DNA of 25,582 nucleotides from Bacteroidales bacterium UBA1216 (GTDB taxonomy: Bacteria; Bacteroidota; Bacteroidia; Bacteroidales; Paludibacteraceae): contig DBXI01000076.1 in NCBI GenBank assembly GCA_002309255.1, positions 1-25,582 of the forward strand. The letters are read 5' to 3'. The notes beneath the pieces were generated by a model, which saw nothing but the letters and a program-made list of their open reading frames with translations, was not told the origin of the DNA and searched no databases. Each line of letters begins with the position of its first letter. Position 1 is the first letter of the stretch. The translations under genes were made by a program, and so were the position numbers. Shown in pieces: positions 1-8,238 of this stretch.

Positions 1-2
1 AT

Positions 3-43
3 AAGCAACCTTTTTCAGTGCCCTCCCGCGTGGTTGCTTTTTT
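3..43. terminator. Hairpin with T-run, possible factor-independent terminator
   Basis: An 8-base perfect inverted repeat (AAGCAACC at 3-10, GGTTGCTT at 32-39) encloses a 21-base loop. On the plus strand it is followed by a run of six T at 38-43. On the minus strand the arm is preceded by six A, and the sequence leaves the window two bases after the stem, so a T-run there cannot be seen. It sits about 40 bases past the stop of the last minus-strand gene and could end that unit, end a plus-strand gene outside the window, or do both. The loop is large, which lowers confidence. Confidence 0.5.
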
Positions 44-81
44 AGGGATATAAGGTCGGCTTTATGTCTCGTTCCGGAGAT

Positions 82-675
82 TTACAAACGGCAGTTGCGG
101 TAGAGTGTATCACCGTTAGTTGTGGTGCCAATGGGGTGTAGCCGGTACGCGCGCGCGCAACTCTTGATGGAGGCGATGTTGTCGGTGGCGATTGTCTGGT
201 AGGAATCCATATGCATGGATTCGGAAATGAAGAACGACAGACGGTTGATGAGCGTGCCAATGCCTTGATTCTTGTGTGCATGGTCAACCATCCGGCCGAA
301 GTAACATGTGCCGTTGTAGTAGCTGCGCAAGAAGAAATATCCTACTATCAGCTCGTCTTGCTTGAGTACGTATGCCAGGAATGATGCGTTCCGCTGCAAG
401 GCGATGACATCATCGGCTTCGAAGCCATGCGGTGTGAACCAACGATACAAATCATCGGGCTGGCGGTGGAAGAAGTTAACAAGCTCCGCTGCCGGGATGT
501 CGGCTATTCTCTGCATCTTGTATGGCTCAGCCATCTTGTATGCCTCTGCTTCAACGTGCTGCAAACGACAGGAATAACGCAGCCGGAATAGCACGATGTT
601 GACACGTTCAATCACTATCCATAGCCAAGGCAGGCTATCACGCAACCAATGTGCAAAGCGGTACAATAAGTGCAT
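82..675 (-). CDS. GNAT-family N-acetyltransferase
   Basis: A 197-residue protein of the GCN5-related acetyltransferase fold, expected to move an acetyl group from acetyl-CoA to an unknown acceptor. The acetyl-CoA-binding signature is visible at about residues 129-149 (RMVDHAHKNQGIGTLI, the Q/R-x-x-G-x-G/A type loop), with the usual following helix around 166-179 (NIASIKSCARAY). Residues 1-45 form a hydrophobic and basic lead (WLRDSLPWLWIVIERVN) ahead of the catalytic domain. I recall similar leads in Bacteroidetes GNAT proteins, so I kept the first ATG; M48 or M54 would remove it. It lies 42 bases downstream of the outer-membrane protein gene with no promoter motif between them, so it is probably co-transcribed. 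A role in glycan or core modification is only inferred from location. Confidence 0.8.
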   Translation of the reverse strand: MHLLYRFAHWLRDSLPWLWIVIERVNIVLFRLRYSCRLQHVEAEAYKMAEPYKMQRIADIPAAELVNFFHRQPDDLYRWFTPHGFEADDVIALQRNASFLAYVLKQDELIVGYFFLRSYYNGTCYFGRMVDHAHKNQGIGTLINRLSFFISESMHMDSYQTIATDNIASIKSCARAYRLHPIGTTTNGDTLYRNCRL

Positions 676-717
676 TATCAGAAGTGTTAGGTGTGGCGGA
701 ACAAAATGCGCTTTGTA

Positions 718-2064
718 TTACTTGATAGATATAATCAAATCACTTGTTGCATCGTTCGTCTGTGCATCAACTCCCTTAGCTGTAAGATTCTTCACGCCTT
801 TCGCCCGCAGATATGTGGCAATAATCGAGGCTCGTTGCTCAGATTGTTTGTCGCTCATATAGAGAATGTTAACCTTCGTCCACGTCCTATTCTTGATCAA
901 ACTGCCGGCTATACGCTCCAGAACCAGCATCGATTCGTCGGTGAGTTGATTGAGTGCATCAAACTGTATAGAGTTGGTGAGCACTGTTCCTTCGCCCTGC
1001 TCCTCAAGCACCTTGAGAGCACTTTCGATATCTTCAGACTGCGTTTGCGGTCGTGCTTCTCCTTCGGTTGCACCGAGGAGTATTGATCCTCCGTTACGAT
1101 AAGCCTGCTCAATCATATCAGGCGTGAGGTTAACATTGATAAATACCGCGTTTTTCGGTGTCTTCTTTTTCTTCTCGCGAGGTTTGCGTATAGGCAGATC
1201 ATCCTCACCCAACCTCGGATCAGGCTCTTTCGTTCGTGTATCGAAATAGTAGCGAACGCCCAAGTTAATCATTCCGGCATTAATCCATGACGAAGAGTGG
1301 AATAGTAAGTCTTGCTGGTATGAGAGTGGTCTGCCATAACCATGGTACTCACCCTCAATCATCAGTCCCCAATGCGGTCTAATCATGAACTCTATTTGGA
1401 GAGCAGTGCGCAGAACGGCGGCTGCCATCCATTTAACAGTATCGGAGGAATATGCATCACCGGCAATCTGGTTGTTCTGCCACAAGGCTCCTGCACCCAA
1501 ACCGAGATCCCAGAAAATGTGAAGTCGGCGTGCAATAGGCAGTGGCTGATGCCATACAAAGCATTCCAAAAGATTAATATGCGAGTATAGGCCTAACTCT
1601 ATTGAGGAGCCCAATACTGCATAGCGGTTGTAGCTATAGTTGCCGAAATATGCACCTACTGCCAAACCATAATCAAACGAATACTCGGAGTGAATAGCGA
1701 CTTGCTGCGATATATCGGAAAATACGCCAAAATGCTGCCCGTTAGTTCCCGTTTGAGGACTAGCCTGATCCAACGTGAGTGTGAAGTAGTTGATACCTCC
1801 CTTCAGGCCTATCGTCCAGTTGTCGTAGGTCTTTCCTCTCTTCTTAGCCGGCTTGGCTGTTTCGACCGATGTGCCGACCGCAACACTCTCGTCATACTGA
1901 TCCTGATTCGACTCATCCATCTGCGAGGTATACTGCGTAGAATCGGCAAGCTGCGCCATTATGTGGTCGTCCGTATCGTCATCCGCTGCATAATAAACCG
2001 GGGTAGCATAGGCACTCAGCGTAAGAAACAACGATAAAGCAAAAAGTGTACAAATCTGTTTCAT
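718..2064 (-). CDS. Outer-membrane beta-barrel protein with degenerate OmpA-like C-terminus
   Basis: A 448-residue exported protein. Residues 1-20 form a clear signal peptide (MKQICTLFALSLFLTLSAYA) with a signal-peptidase I site after AYA. An acidic, Ser/Gln/Asp-rich stretch follows to about residue 70, then a basic patch (KPAKKRGK). Residues 80-275 show alternating aromatic/hydrophobic strands ending in GVRYYF, as in a Bacteroidetes porin-like barrel. A charged linker (REKKKKTPK) leads to residues 359-448, which resemble an OmpA peptidoglycan-associated domain (SIQFDALNQLTDES, then RASIIATYLRAKGV), but the usual NxxLSxxRA signature is incomplete. An in-frame ATG at 2142 lies within the promoter and has no signal peptide directly behind it; M at 2082 is a weaker alternative. 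It has its own promoter, so it is regulated separately from the polysaccharide operon. No substrate can be named. Confidence 0.8.
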   Translation of the reverse strand: MKQICTLFALSLFLTLSAYATPVYYAADDDTDDHIMAQLADSTQYTSQMDESNQDQYDESVAVGTSVETAKPAKKRGKTYDNWTIGLKGGINYFTLTLDQASPQTGTNGQHFGVFSDISQQVAIHSEYSFDYGLAVGAYFGNYSYNRYAVLGSSIELGLYSHINLLECFVWHQPLPIARRLHIFWDLGLGAGALWQNNQIAGDAYSSDTVKWMAAAVLRTALQIEFMIRPHWGLMIEGEYHGYGRPLSYQQDLLFHSSSWINAGMINLGVRYYFDTRTKEPDPRLGEDDLPIRKPREKKKKTPKNAVFINVNLTPDMIEQAYRNGGSILLGATEGEARPQTQSEDIESALKVLEEQGEGTVLTNSIQFDALNQLTDESMLVLERIAGSLIKNRTWTKVNILYMSDKQSEQRASIIATYLRAKGVKNLTAKGVDAQTNDATSDLIISIK

Positions 2065-2111
2065 CTCGTGTGAAAATATCATTCTATGTGCGTGAATATA
2101 CTTTTTCGCCG

Positions 2112-2143
2112 CAAAGTTACAAAAAAAAATGAATATATCCAAA
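2112..2143 (-). promoter_or_regulatory. Bacteroidetes-type promoter (TTTG / TAACTTTG) for the OMP gene
   Basis: Read on the minus strand, TTTG (2140-2143) is followed after 20 bases by TAACTTTG (2112-2119). This matches the Bacteroides consensus, TTTG at -33 and TAnnTTTG at -7, with the normal 19-21-base spacing. Transcription should begin near 2105 and give a leader of about 40 bases before the ATG at 2064. The spacer contains a run of nine T on the coding strand (2121-2129). The promoter lies within the 87-base gap after the last operon gene. Confidence 0.8.
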
Positions 2144-2151
2144 TCTTCAGC

Positions 2152-3267
2152 CTAAAAAATGCGTTTATAATAGTCTATTTGGCATTTTCTAACATATTTT
2201 TGTTCAAAGCGGTTTACAATCAGCCTCCTTGCAGCTTCCATCATCTGCTTCCGCTCATTAGGATGCTCCACCATGTAGCGCATAGCCTGAAGGAGTAGCT
2301 GTGCATCGTGCGGCGGGATGATCAGTCCGTTCTGACCGTTTAGAATGATCTCGCGTGATCCGTTGATGTCGGTCACGATGGACGGCAGCCCCATTGCTCC
2401 GGCTTCCAGCACTACATTCGGGAATCCTTCGCGGTAACTGGGGAAGACCAAGCAATCAGCCTGCTGATAGAAAGGCCGCACATCATCCTGGCGGTCAATG
2501 AAGTGGATGGATGGGGTATTTTTTATGGCTTGTAGGGTCTGTTCAGGAAGGGGAGTCTCCTGTTCGAACCAACCTACCAAGGTAAGTGTGCAGGACGGAT
2601 AGCGAGTGAGTAGTTGCAGAAAAGCCTGGATGAGTTCGTTGATGCCCTTGTCCGGCACGAGTCGTCCGACAAAAACGAACCGTAGTGCATCGGGGCTTTC
2701 TTCGTCAGTAGCAGAGGGAAGAGTAGGTTCCCAATAGTTGGCATCTATTCCTCGCACGTTTCCGTAGCCTAGCACCTGAACAGGCTTGCGGGTTATTCGT
2801 CCGCTGATGATGTCGCTACGCACGCCTTGACCTTCCGCTATGATGTGCGTGGCGCACGCGCAGGTCAGCCGATCGGTGGTGCGGATGATCAGGCGCTTGA
2901 TGCCGGTGGATGTAGGCCATACGAGACCTGTGAATGTATGGATACGTACCGGTACGCGGGCGATCCATGCGGCCAGCATACATAGCAAGCCGGCTTTTGG
3001 GGTAAAGGAGTGCACGGCATCCGGTCTTTCGCGGCGGAAGAGGCGAATAAGGCTGAATAGCGAGCGCAGATCAGCCACAGGGGCTATCTCCCGCTGCATC
3101 TGTACGGGTATGCAGCGAACTTGTTCACGTTCGGCTATCTCGTCCATGTCTTGTCCGGGGGAGGAGACGGCCACCACCTCGTAGTGCGTGGTCATCTCGC
3201 GCAACAGTCCCCGGCAGAAGATGTTGAGGGACATCGGGATTGTGGAGCAATAGATGAGTTTCTTCAT
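2152..3267 (-). CDS. GT4 glycosyltransferase, PglA/WcfI-like subtype
   Basis: A 371-residue cytoplasmic glycosyltransferase with the two-Rossmann GT-B fold of family GT4, which uses a retaining mechanism and a nucleotide-sugar donor. The C-terminal donor-binding E-x7-E motif is at E280-E288 (REGFPNVVLE), after the FVFVGRLVPDKGI segment (197-209) that starts the second domain. The N-terminal segments YCSTIP, HSFTPKAGLL and HTFTGLVWPTSTG (about 6-11, 86-95, 110-122) are the pattern of the PglA-like subgroup that adds HexNAc-type sugars in polysaccharide loci; the exact donor is not decided by this. It is the last gene of the long operon. Its ATG overlaps the previous stop by four bases (ATGA), which suggests translational coupling. 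No clear terminator follows. Confidence 0.9.
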   Translation of the reverse strand: MKKLIYCSTIPMSLNIFCRGLLREMTTHYEVVAVSSPGQDMDEIAEREQVRCIPVQMQREIAPVADLRSLFSLIRLFRRERPDAVHSFTPKAGLLCMLAAWIARVPVRIHTFTGLVWPTSTGIKRLIIRTTDRLTCACATHIIAEGQGVRSDIISGRITRKPVQVLGYGNVRGIDANYWEPTLPSATDEESPDALRFVFVGRLVPDKGINELIQAFLQLLTRYPSCTLTLVGWFEQETPLPEQTLQAIKNTPSIHFIDRQDDVRPFYQQADCLVFPSYREGFPNVVLEAGAMGLPSIVTDINGSREIILNGQNGLIIPPHDAQLLLQAMRYMVEHPNERKQMMEAARRLIVNRFEQKYVRKCQIDYYKRIF

Positions 3268-4355
3268 CGTACTTGTATTGTAATGTTGCGGTACAAATTA
3301 TCGTAACTTGCCATTGTTTTACTTATATCAAACTCCAGCGCTCGCTGACGGCACCGAGCAGCGATGGCATCGGCATATGATTTATCCTCGCAGAGCTGTT
3401 GAATGGCAGCAGCCAATGCAGCCGCATCCTCATGCGGGAAGAGGAGCCCGTAGCCTGTTACTATTTCTCGTAAGCCATCCACATCGCTCGCGATGAAGGG
3501 TTTGCCGGCACTCATTCCTTCCAAGTTGGAGAGGGACAGACCCTCGTGATGTGAACTCATAACCACGATGTCAGCGGCTTTGAGTAGATTAGGCACATCC
3601 GTACGGATGCCCAGGAAATGCACCCGTTGCTCCACACCCAATGATTGCGCCAGTTGCTTGCATGCATTGATCTTTTCACCATCGCCCACAAGCAGCAGGT
3701 GATAGTCGTTGGGCAGTAACTGCATAGCTCGAATGATGGTGGGTTGGTCTTTCTCCCAGCGGAAGCCAGCCACGTTGATGATGAGATGTGCGGCATGTAG
3801 GACTTCGGGGAGGAACTCGTGCGATGCTTCGGCTGTGGCATATAAGTGCGTATCAATGCCATTATTGATCACACATATTGTATTGTCGTATTTCTCTCCT
3901 AAGTATGTCAGTAGGCTTTTCTTGCTGGGTTCGGAGATACATATGATCCGCTGATAGCGGCTGTACATCCATAGGTCGATGGGAAGGAAGATCGGATGCC
4001 TGCGGCGGCGGTTGCTTGTACTATGCTCTGTGGTGATAAGCGGTTTGCCTAAACCTATATTGGCAAAAGCGGCGAATAATTGCGGCGAAGTATTGTGTGT
4101 GTGTATGATGTCGTAGGCCGTCATTAATCGCCGCAGTACTTTGATGTGTCGGGGACTATACACGCTCTCCTTCACTCCGCCCAATAATACCTTCACTCCG
4201 GATGCCTTGAGTTGCTCCATAAGAGGAGTGTTCACTCCACAGAAGGTGTAAATAGCTACTTCATGCCCCATTTGCTGTAAGCGCGGCAGCAGATCGACCA
4301 TCAGTTTCTCCGCGCCACCTATGCGAAGGGATGTTATGACGTGTAGGATCTTCAT
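3264..4355 (-). CDS. GT4 glycosyltransferase
   Basis: A 363-residue GT-B enzyme of family GT4. The glycine-rich acceptor-side loop is at the N-terminus (ITSLRIGGAEKLM, about 7-19). The second domain opens with a strand and RWEKDQ near 199-204. The donor-binding E-x7-E is E271-E279 (HEGLSLSNLE), followed by GKPFIASDVDGLREIV. This is the typical layout of hexosyl- or HexNAc-transferases in O-antigen and capsule clusters; donor and acceptor cannot be read from the sequence. I start at 4355 because the fold begins directly there (MKILHVITSL) and the previous gene's stop ends one base away. The in-frame ATG at 4400 would add 15 non-conserved residues and a 44-base overlap. Confidence 0.92.
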   Translation of the reverse strand: MKILHVITSLRIGGAEKLMVDLLPRLQQMGHEVAIYTFCGVNTPLMEQLKASGVKVLLGGVKESVYSPRHIKVLRRLMTAYDIIHTHNTSPQLFAAFANIGLGKPLITTEHSTSNRRRRHPIFLPIDLWMYSRYQRIICISEPSKKSLLTYLGEKYDNTICVINNGIDTHLYATAEASHEFLPEVLHAAHLIINVAGFRWEKDQPTIIRAMQLLPNDYHLLLVGDGEKINACKQLAQSLGVEQRVHFLGIRTDVPNLLKAADIVVMSSHHEGLSLSNLEGMSAGKPFIASDVDGLREIVTGYGLLFPHEDAAALAAAIQQLCEDKSYADAIAARCRQRALEFDISKTMASYDNLYRNITIQVR

Positions 4356-4356
4356 A

Positions 4357-5250
4357 TCAATGTGCTCTGCATAAGGTGAGCCAGTATAAGCATACTCCAA
4401 ACGGATAGACTGATAGTGTCAACCCTTTCCGCGGCGAATGGCTTAACCAGTGCTTATCGTTTGCTAATAAACTTTCAGCCACGTAATGGATAGCCACGCG
4501 CAGCAGGTTGAGCGGACTGTTATGGCGCAGTTGCAACTCAAGTATGCGTTGTTTCTGGAAACTGCGAGGACTATTCACGTATTGCTTCCATATGTCTGCG
4601 GACATACTATCACCTCCTGTCTGGTACTGATAGTCAACAAAGCACAAATTGTCGTTGATCACCAGTAGCGGCAAGTTGTCGCACACCTGCCAAGTCATAT
4701 ATACGGGATTGAAGTTCTTCTCTTCAGGGAAGCCGATCATGGGTGCTACCTTCCGCACCAGATCGGTGCGTAGCACCGGCTTTGAATCGCCCGTACGTAT
4801 CCGCTTGGCATTCAGCTCGTAGTAGAATGTTTCGCGCAGGTCAGCGGGGAAATAACCGCCAATGGGCGTGCCATCCATATGGAAATCCAACCCTAACAGA
4901 CCGGCATATTGTTTGTCGCCCCGTTGTGTCCAGTGACTGACAATCAGTTCCACTGCATTATCGGGCATATAGTCGTCCGAATCGATGCACACGCATAGTT
5001 CGGAGTCAATATTCCCGTAAGCTGTGTTATAGCCAGTGTATAATCCCCCATTCTGCTTATAGATATATCGAATAGGAATACGGTCTTCTGCTTGCCACTT
5101 ACTGACAAGAGACTTTGTGTTGTCGGTTGAGCCATCGTCAATAACTAGCCACTCAAAGTCCCTGCAAGTCTGGCAGCACAGACTTTGATACGTCCTGCCC
5201 AGTGTGTGGGAGCGATTATATGTAGGAGTGAAGACAGTGAGTGTAGGCAT
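4357..5250 (-). CDS. GT2 (GT-A fold) glycosyltransferase
   Basis: A 297-residue family GT2 inverting glycosyltransferase. The N-terminal nucleotide-binding strand MPTLTVFTPTYNR is followed by VIDDGSTDNT (36-45) and the metal-binding DxD within CIDSDDY (D90-D92). The C-terminal half is divergent and probably binds the acceptor. I prefer the start at 5250, one base after the polymerase stop; an upstream ATG at 5268 adds only MENYIN and overlaps the polymerase gene. It lies directly downstream of the polymerase. The sugar transferred is unknown. Confidence 0.9.
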   Translation of the reverse strand: MPTLTVFTPTYNRSHTLGRTYQSLCCQTCRDFEWLVIDDGSTDNTKSLVSKWQAEDRIPIRYIYKQNGGLYTGYNTAYGNIDSELCVCIDSDDYMPDNAVELIVSHWTQRGDKQYAGLLGLDFHMDGTPIGGYFPADLRETFYYELNAKRIRTGDSKPVLRTDLVRKVAPMIGFPEEKNFNPVYMTWQVCDNLPLLVINDNLCFVDYQYQTGGDSMSADIWKQYVNSPRSFQKQRILELQLRHNSPLNLLRVAIHYVAESLLANDKHWLSHSPRKGLTLSVYPFGVCLYWLTLCRAH

Positions 5251-5251
5251 G

Positions 5252-6352
5252 TTAATATAGTTTTCCAATCAGCAACATAAAGATAGTAAACGATGCGTGC
5301 GCCAATAGAGCCCATCCGATTTTCTTGTCCTGATCCCCCCATAAAGGCATACGAATAAGTGCATAGGCGATAACTACCGGATACAAAAACCAACTCAGGT
5401 AGGCGAAACGATTGGAGAAAGAAGCCCGGATGACCATGATCCAAAATGCGTTGGATAAGACATAGGTGTTCGCCAAGATGTTGAAAATAGGATCGTATAA
5501 GCCTTTGTTTTGCGTAATATACCATGTAAGCGCAACCGGCACAGAGCTGTACAGCAAGAAATCCCAGCGGAAGCCGGAGCGTGAGAACTGCTGGTATGTA
5601 TTGGTGGCATACATCGTCATGCGATCGTCAAATCCTAGTTGGGCAAAGAACGTAATCAACGCATTGCCTGCTAATAGTGACACCACAATTGACAGAACCC
5701 AGAAGTAAATAGCCTGTTTGGGTGATTTGACGACATAGTAACTGATCAAAAGCATCATAATTGGCAATGCTGTTGACCGGTGAACCACGAATGCAACGAA
5801 CGCCCACATCATAGCTTGTATATACTCCTTTTGCACCATACATGCTATAGCCAGCATCACTACGGCGCAGCCAAGACCGTTGCGTATGCCATTCGATGCA
5901 AAACCCCAGAATGAGAATGACGACAGAATAAACAAGAAGGCCATCAGGCCATTTTCGGGCAGCAGTTTTTTGACTGCTTCCGCCTGGCACATTGTGTACC
6001 CTACAGCTATCAGCAGGAAGTAACCGGTTGCCGGCCAATTAAACAGCTTACAGATATATGCAATGAATGGCAGTCCCCATTCGCCCGACCAATCGATATC
6101 AGCAATACGGCCACTGAAGTGGTTGAATAAGTAGGCATAATTCAACATGTCTTGGAACCACCAACTGACAGGGCGCAAACCGATATATAGGGTAACTATT
6201 ATCGCCAGAACAGTCGGCGCAACCGGTGAGTTCTGCTTTAAGAGTAAGTCGCAACTATTCGAATTGATATAGCGTAAGCTAACAATCACACACAGAATGA
6301 ATGACAGGTAGTAAAAAACAGTTGAATAGTATTGAACAGGAATAAACGACAT
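5252..6352 (-). CDS. EpsG-family O-antigen/capsule polymerase (Wzy-type)
   Basis: A 366-residue multi-spanning membrane protein with about nine to ten hydrophobic segments, for example near residues 13-28, 47-63, 110-122, 137-150, 158-173, 181-191 and 215-232. It carries EpsG/Wzy_5-like landmarks: an Arg-Pro at 60-61 followed by an aromatic and Asp-rich turn (FQDMLNYAYLF), SNGIRNGLG at 153-161, HRS at 191-193 and a late SNRFAYLSWFLYP. The family polymerizes lipid-linked repeat units on the periplasmic face of the inner membrane in Wzx/Wzy-type pathways. It is the only polymerase candidate in the window. Assignment to the family rests on topology and these motifs; it has not been checked by a profile search. 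Confidence 0.85.
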   Translation of the reverse strand: MSFIPVQYYSTVFYYLSFILCVIVSLRYINSNSCDLLLKQNSPVAPTVLAIIVTLYIGLRPVSWWFQDMLNYAYLFNHFSGRIADIDWSGEWGLPFIAYICKLFNWPATGYFLLIAVGYTMCQAEAVKKLLPENGLMAFLFILSSFSFWGFASNGIRNGLGCAVVMLAIACMVQKEYIQAMMWAFVAFVVHRSTALPIMMLLISYYVVKSPKQAIYFWVLSIVVSLLAGNALITFFAQLGFDDRMTMYATNTYQQFSRSGFRWDFLLYSSVPVALTWYITQNKGLYDPIFNILANTYVLSNAFWIMVIRASFSNRFAYLSWFLYPVVIAYALIRMPLWGDQDKKIGWALLAHASFTIFMLLIGKLY

Positions 6353-6367
6353 GCAAGTCGATATAGT

Positions 6368-7033
6368 TTAACGCCAGATTATCCGATGATAGATCCGGCT
6401 TAGTTTAGCTTTGTAGAACGCCCATTTGCCATGTGGAGACTTGCTATACCAGTGTATGCTTACGGTGTTAGCGGTCTTGTTCATTCTGCCGGTGAGATCG
6501 TCGAACGGACACAACCATTCACGAGGTAGAATCTCTGCCTGGCAAACCGTTTGACGTTCGCCGTTCTTGACGAGTCCGAAAGGCACCAATGCTTCTGTGT
6601 TGAGTTGTGGACAGCCTGTTATCTCATTAACGCCATCGTATTGGTGCAGCATGGCTGCCACTGCAGGATGGTGCGGCGTGGCGGCAAAGCCGAGACCGGT
6701 GGCAACATATTCCGGATACTCAAATCCGAACCATGCAGAGTATGAATATAATAGATCCTCTGGATAACGGATGACCTCCACATCCGTATCAAAGTATATA
6801 CCTCCATATCGCTCCACCACCCACAAACGGGCAAAGTCACTTAGATACGCCCAACGTTTGCCTTCATATGCCATCTGTGCATACGAATGCATGCTAACGT
6901 CGAAGTTCGTTTCGTTCCATTCGCGAATCTCCCAATCTGGGAAAAACTTCCGCCACGAAGCGATACATTTCTTCGCAGAGCGCGGTAACGGATTTCCACC
7001 GAACCAACAAAAATGGATAATATGAGGTATCAT
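6368..7033 (-). CDS. GT32-like glycosyltransferase (capsular polysaccharide synthesis type)
   Basis: A 221-residue enzyme with the DXD-containing Gly_transf_sug domain. The hallmark start MIPHIIHFCWFGG is followed by SWRKFFPDWEIREWN, then LSDFARLWVVERYGGIYFDTD with DxD at D82-D84. GT32 enzymes are retaining and include Och1-like mannosyltransferases and many bacterial alpha-hexosyl or HexNAc transferases. It is the shortest of the three GT32-like proteins here and lacks the longer C-terminal part of the other two, but its domain looks complete. Its ATG overlaps the stop of the preceding GT4 gene by four bases. Fifteen bases separate it from the polymerase gene. Confidence 0.88.
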   Translation of the reverse strand: MIPHIIHFCWFGGNPLPRSAKKCIASWRKFFPDWEIREWNETNFDVSMHSYAQMAYEGKRWAYLSDFARLWVVERYGGIYFDTDVEVIRYPEDLLYSYSAWFGFEYPEYVATGLGFAATPHHPAVAAMLHQYDGVNEITGCPQLNTEALVPFGLVKNGERQTVCQAEILPREWLCPFDDLTGRMNKTANTVSIHWYSKSPHGKWAFYKAKLSRIYHRIIWR

Positions 7034-8238
7034 AATAGTCTGTATAGTTTCTCCACTTCTGCAGCGCTGCCGTAATCATGATTCTGCAGATAGGTGCACA
7101 ATCGTTGTCTCAAATCAGCATCATCAATTACATGAACTATCCCCTCTGCACACTGTTTGATGTCCATGGGTACAATTATTCCATCCACGCCATCGTTAAT
7201 CTGACTTTTGGCAGTTGGATAATCGGTAATAATAACGGGCTTGCAAAGGATTTGCGCCTCGCGTACTGTGATGCTTTTCCCCTCATAGCGAGATGGTTGC
7301 ACATACACATCGCAGGCCTTGATATAGGGATACGGATTAGAGCGCTTGCCTAACAGAATAACATGCTCCTGCATCTCCGCCTCTAGAATCCGTTGCCGGA
7401 TAAGGGCTTCGTCTGCTCCATAGCCGATGATATACCATCGAATGGAGCAATTGGGCACGAGTTGCTGAAGCCGTTTGCAAATGAGTGGTACTTCATCAAA
7501 CCGCTTAGGATTACTATAGCGGCCTATGGATAGCAGGCAAACCTCGTCTTTGCTTATCGGCATATCCTCTGGGATAAACTCATCGGCTCGCTTGCGAATC
7601 AATGCAGTTGAGAGGATGTTTTCGCACACAAATACCTTGGAAGCCAGAGTCGGAAAAACTTGAGTGAACTTTCTTGCTGCTTCTTCTGAAATTGCTGCGA
7701 TCTTGTCATACTGCGACCACATCGGCAGTTCTTTCTCTGCCTCAATATAGATTTTTGTGTAGTCTGTATGAATCCATGCCACTTTCTTTTTTGCTCGCAC
7801 TTTATCCAATACAATATGATGCGGAGCGAGGAAACTGATAGCCAAGTCGTACTCCACCTCAGGATTAATTGCCGGCAATATTGGAGTCGTATAACGAGAC
7901 ATATTGAAGAAACATGATGCATCGTCCAAATGCTTCACATTTTTATGCGCTGATATATACGTTATCCATTTTGCCCACAACCGGGCAGTTGCTAACAGCC
8001 AATATCCTCTTTTTACAAGTTCCGCTATCGGTCGCTCAAGCATGGTATATGCCGGAATGGCAGGGAGCAGATTGATCGTGGATGGAACAAACGACATTAA
8101 TTCTCCACGATGGTCATATAAGAACAAATCCACCTCTGCACGCTTGGTATCCAAAGCCGACAGCAAACCTATCAGCGCGGCCTCTACACCGCCCAGTTCA
8201 AGGTAATGAAGACATATGAGCAAATGTGGCTTAGCCAT
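7030..8238 (-). CDS. GT4 glycosyltransferase
   Basis: A 402-residue GT-B glycosyltransferase. The N-terminal loop LHYLELGGVEAAL (10-22), the second-domain start LLSIGRYSNPKRFD (235-248) and the E-x7-E donor site at E319-E327 (YEGKSITVRE) support GT4. The segment NPYPYIKACDVYVQPSRYEG also occurs, slightly changed, in the GT4 gene at 10200-11351, so these two are paralogues of one subgroup. Its ATG lies inside the end of the upstream acyltransferase gene (8-base overlap), and its stop overlaps the GT32 start by four bases. Donor sugar is not determinable. Confidence 0.9.
   Translation of the reverse strand: MAKPHLLICLHYLELGGVEAALIGLLSALDTKRAEVDLFLYDHRGELMSFVPSTINLLPAIPAYTMLERPIAELVKRGYWLLATARLWAKWITYISAHKNVKHLDDASCFFNMSRYTTPILPAINPEVEYDLAISFLAPHHIVLDKVRAKKKVAWIHTDYTKIYIEAEKELPMWSQYDKIAAISEEAARKFTQVFPTLASKVFVCENILSTALIRKRADEFIPEDMPISKDEVCLLSIGRYSNPKRFDEVPLICKRLQQLVPNCSIRWYIIGYGADEALIRQRILEAEMQEHVILLGKRSNPYPYIKACDVYVQPSRYEGKSITVREAQILCKPVIITDYPTAKSQINDGVDGIIVPMDIKQCAEGIVHVIDDADLRQRLCTYLQNHDYGSAAEVEKLYRLL

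Noticed and set aside
148..158. Alternating CG run (11 bases) in the first gene
   Set aside because: It encodes Cys-Ala-Arg-Ala within the GNAT helix and is too short to be called a repeat or a functional element; similar short CG runs appear elsewhere in coding sequence.
691..1086. Plus-strand open frames opposite the OMP gene and other plus-strand frames throughout
   Set aside because: They overlap genes with clear protein families on the minus strand, lack recognisable domains and are low-complexity or Cys/Ser/Arg-rich, as expected for shadow frames.
2065..2151. Factor-independent terminator at the end of the long operon
   Set aside because: The T-run at 2121-2129 is not preceded by a convincing stem; it lies within the promoter spacer of the next gene.
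4094..4104. Short TG repeat in a GT4 gene that might allow slippage
   Set aside because: Only five and a half units, in frame and without any sign of variation, so phase variation is not supported.
4356..4400. Upstream ATG for the GT4 gene at 3264-4355
   Set aside because: The extra residues are not part of the fold and would overlap the upstream gene by 44 bases; the ATG at 4355 fits the one-base spacing.
5252..6352. Wzx flippase for the membrane protein
   Set aside because: The number of helices and the EpsG-type motifs (Arg-Pro, SNGIRNG, HRS) fit a polymerase; a flippase would be longer with about twelve to fourteen helices.
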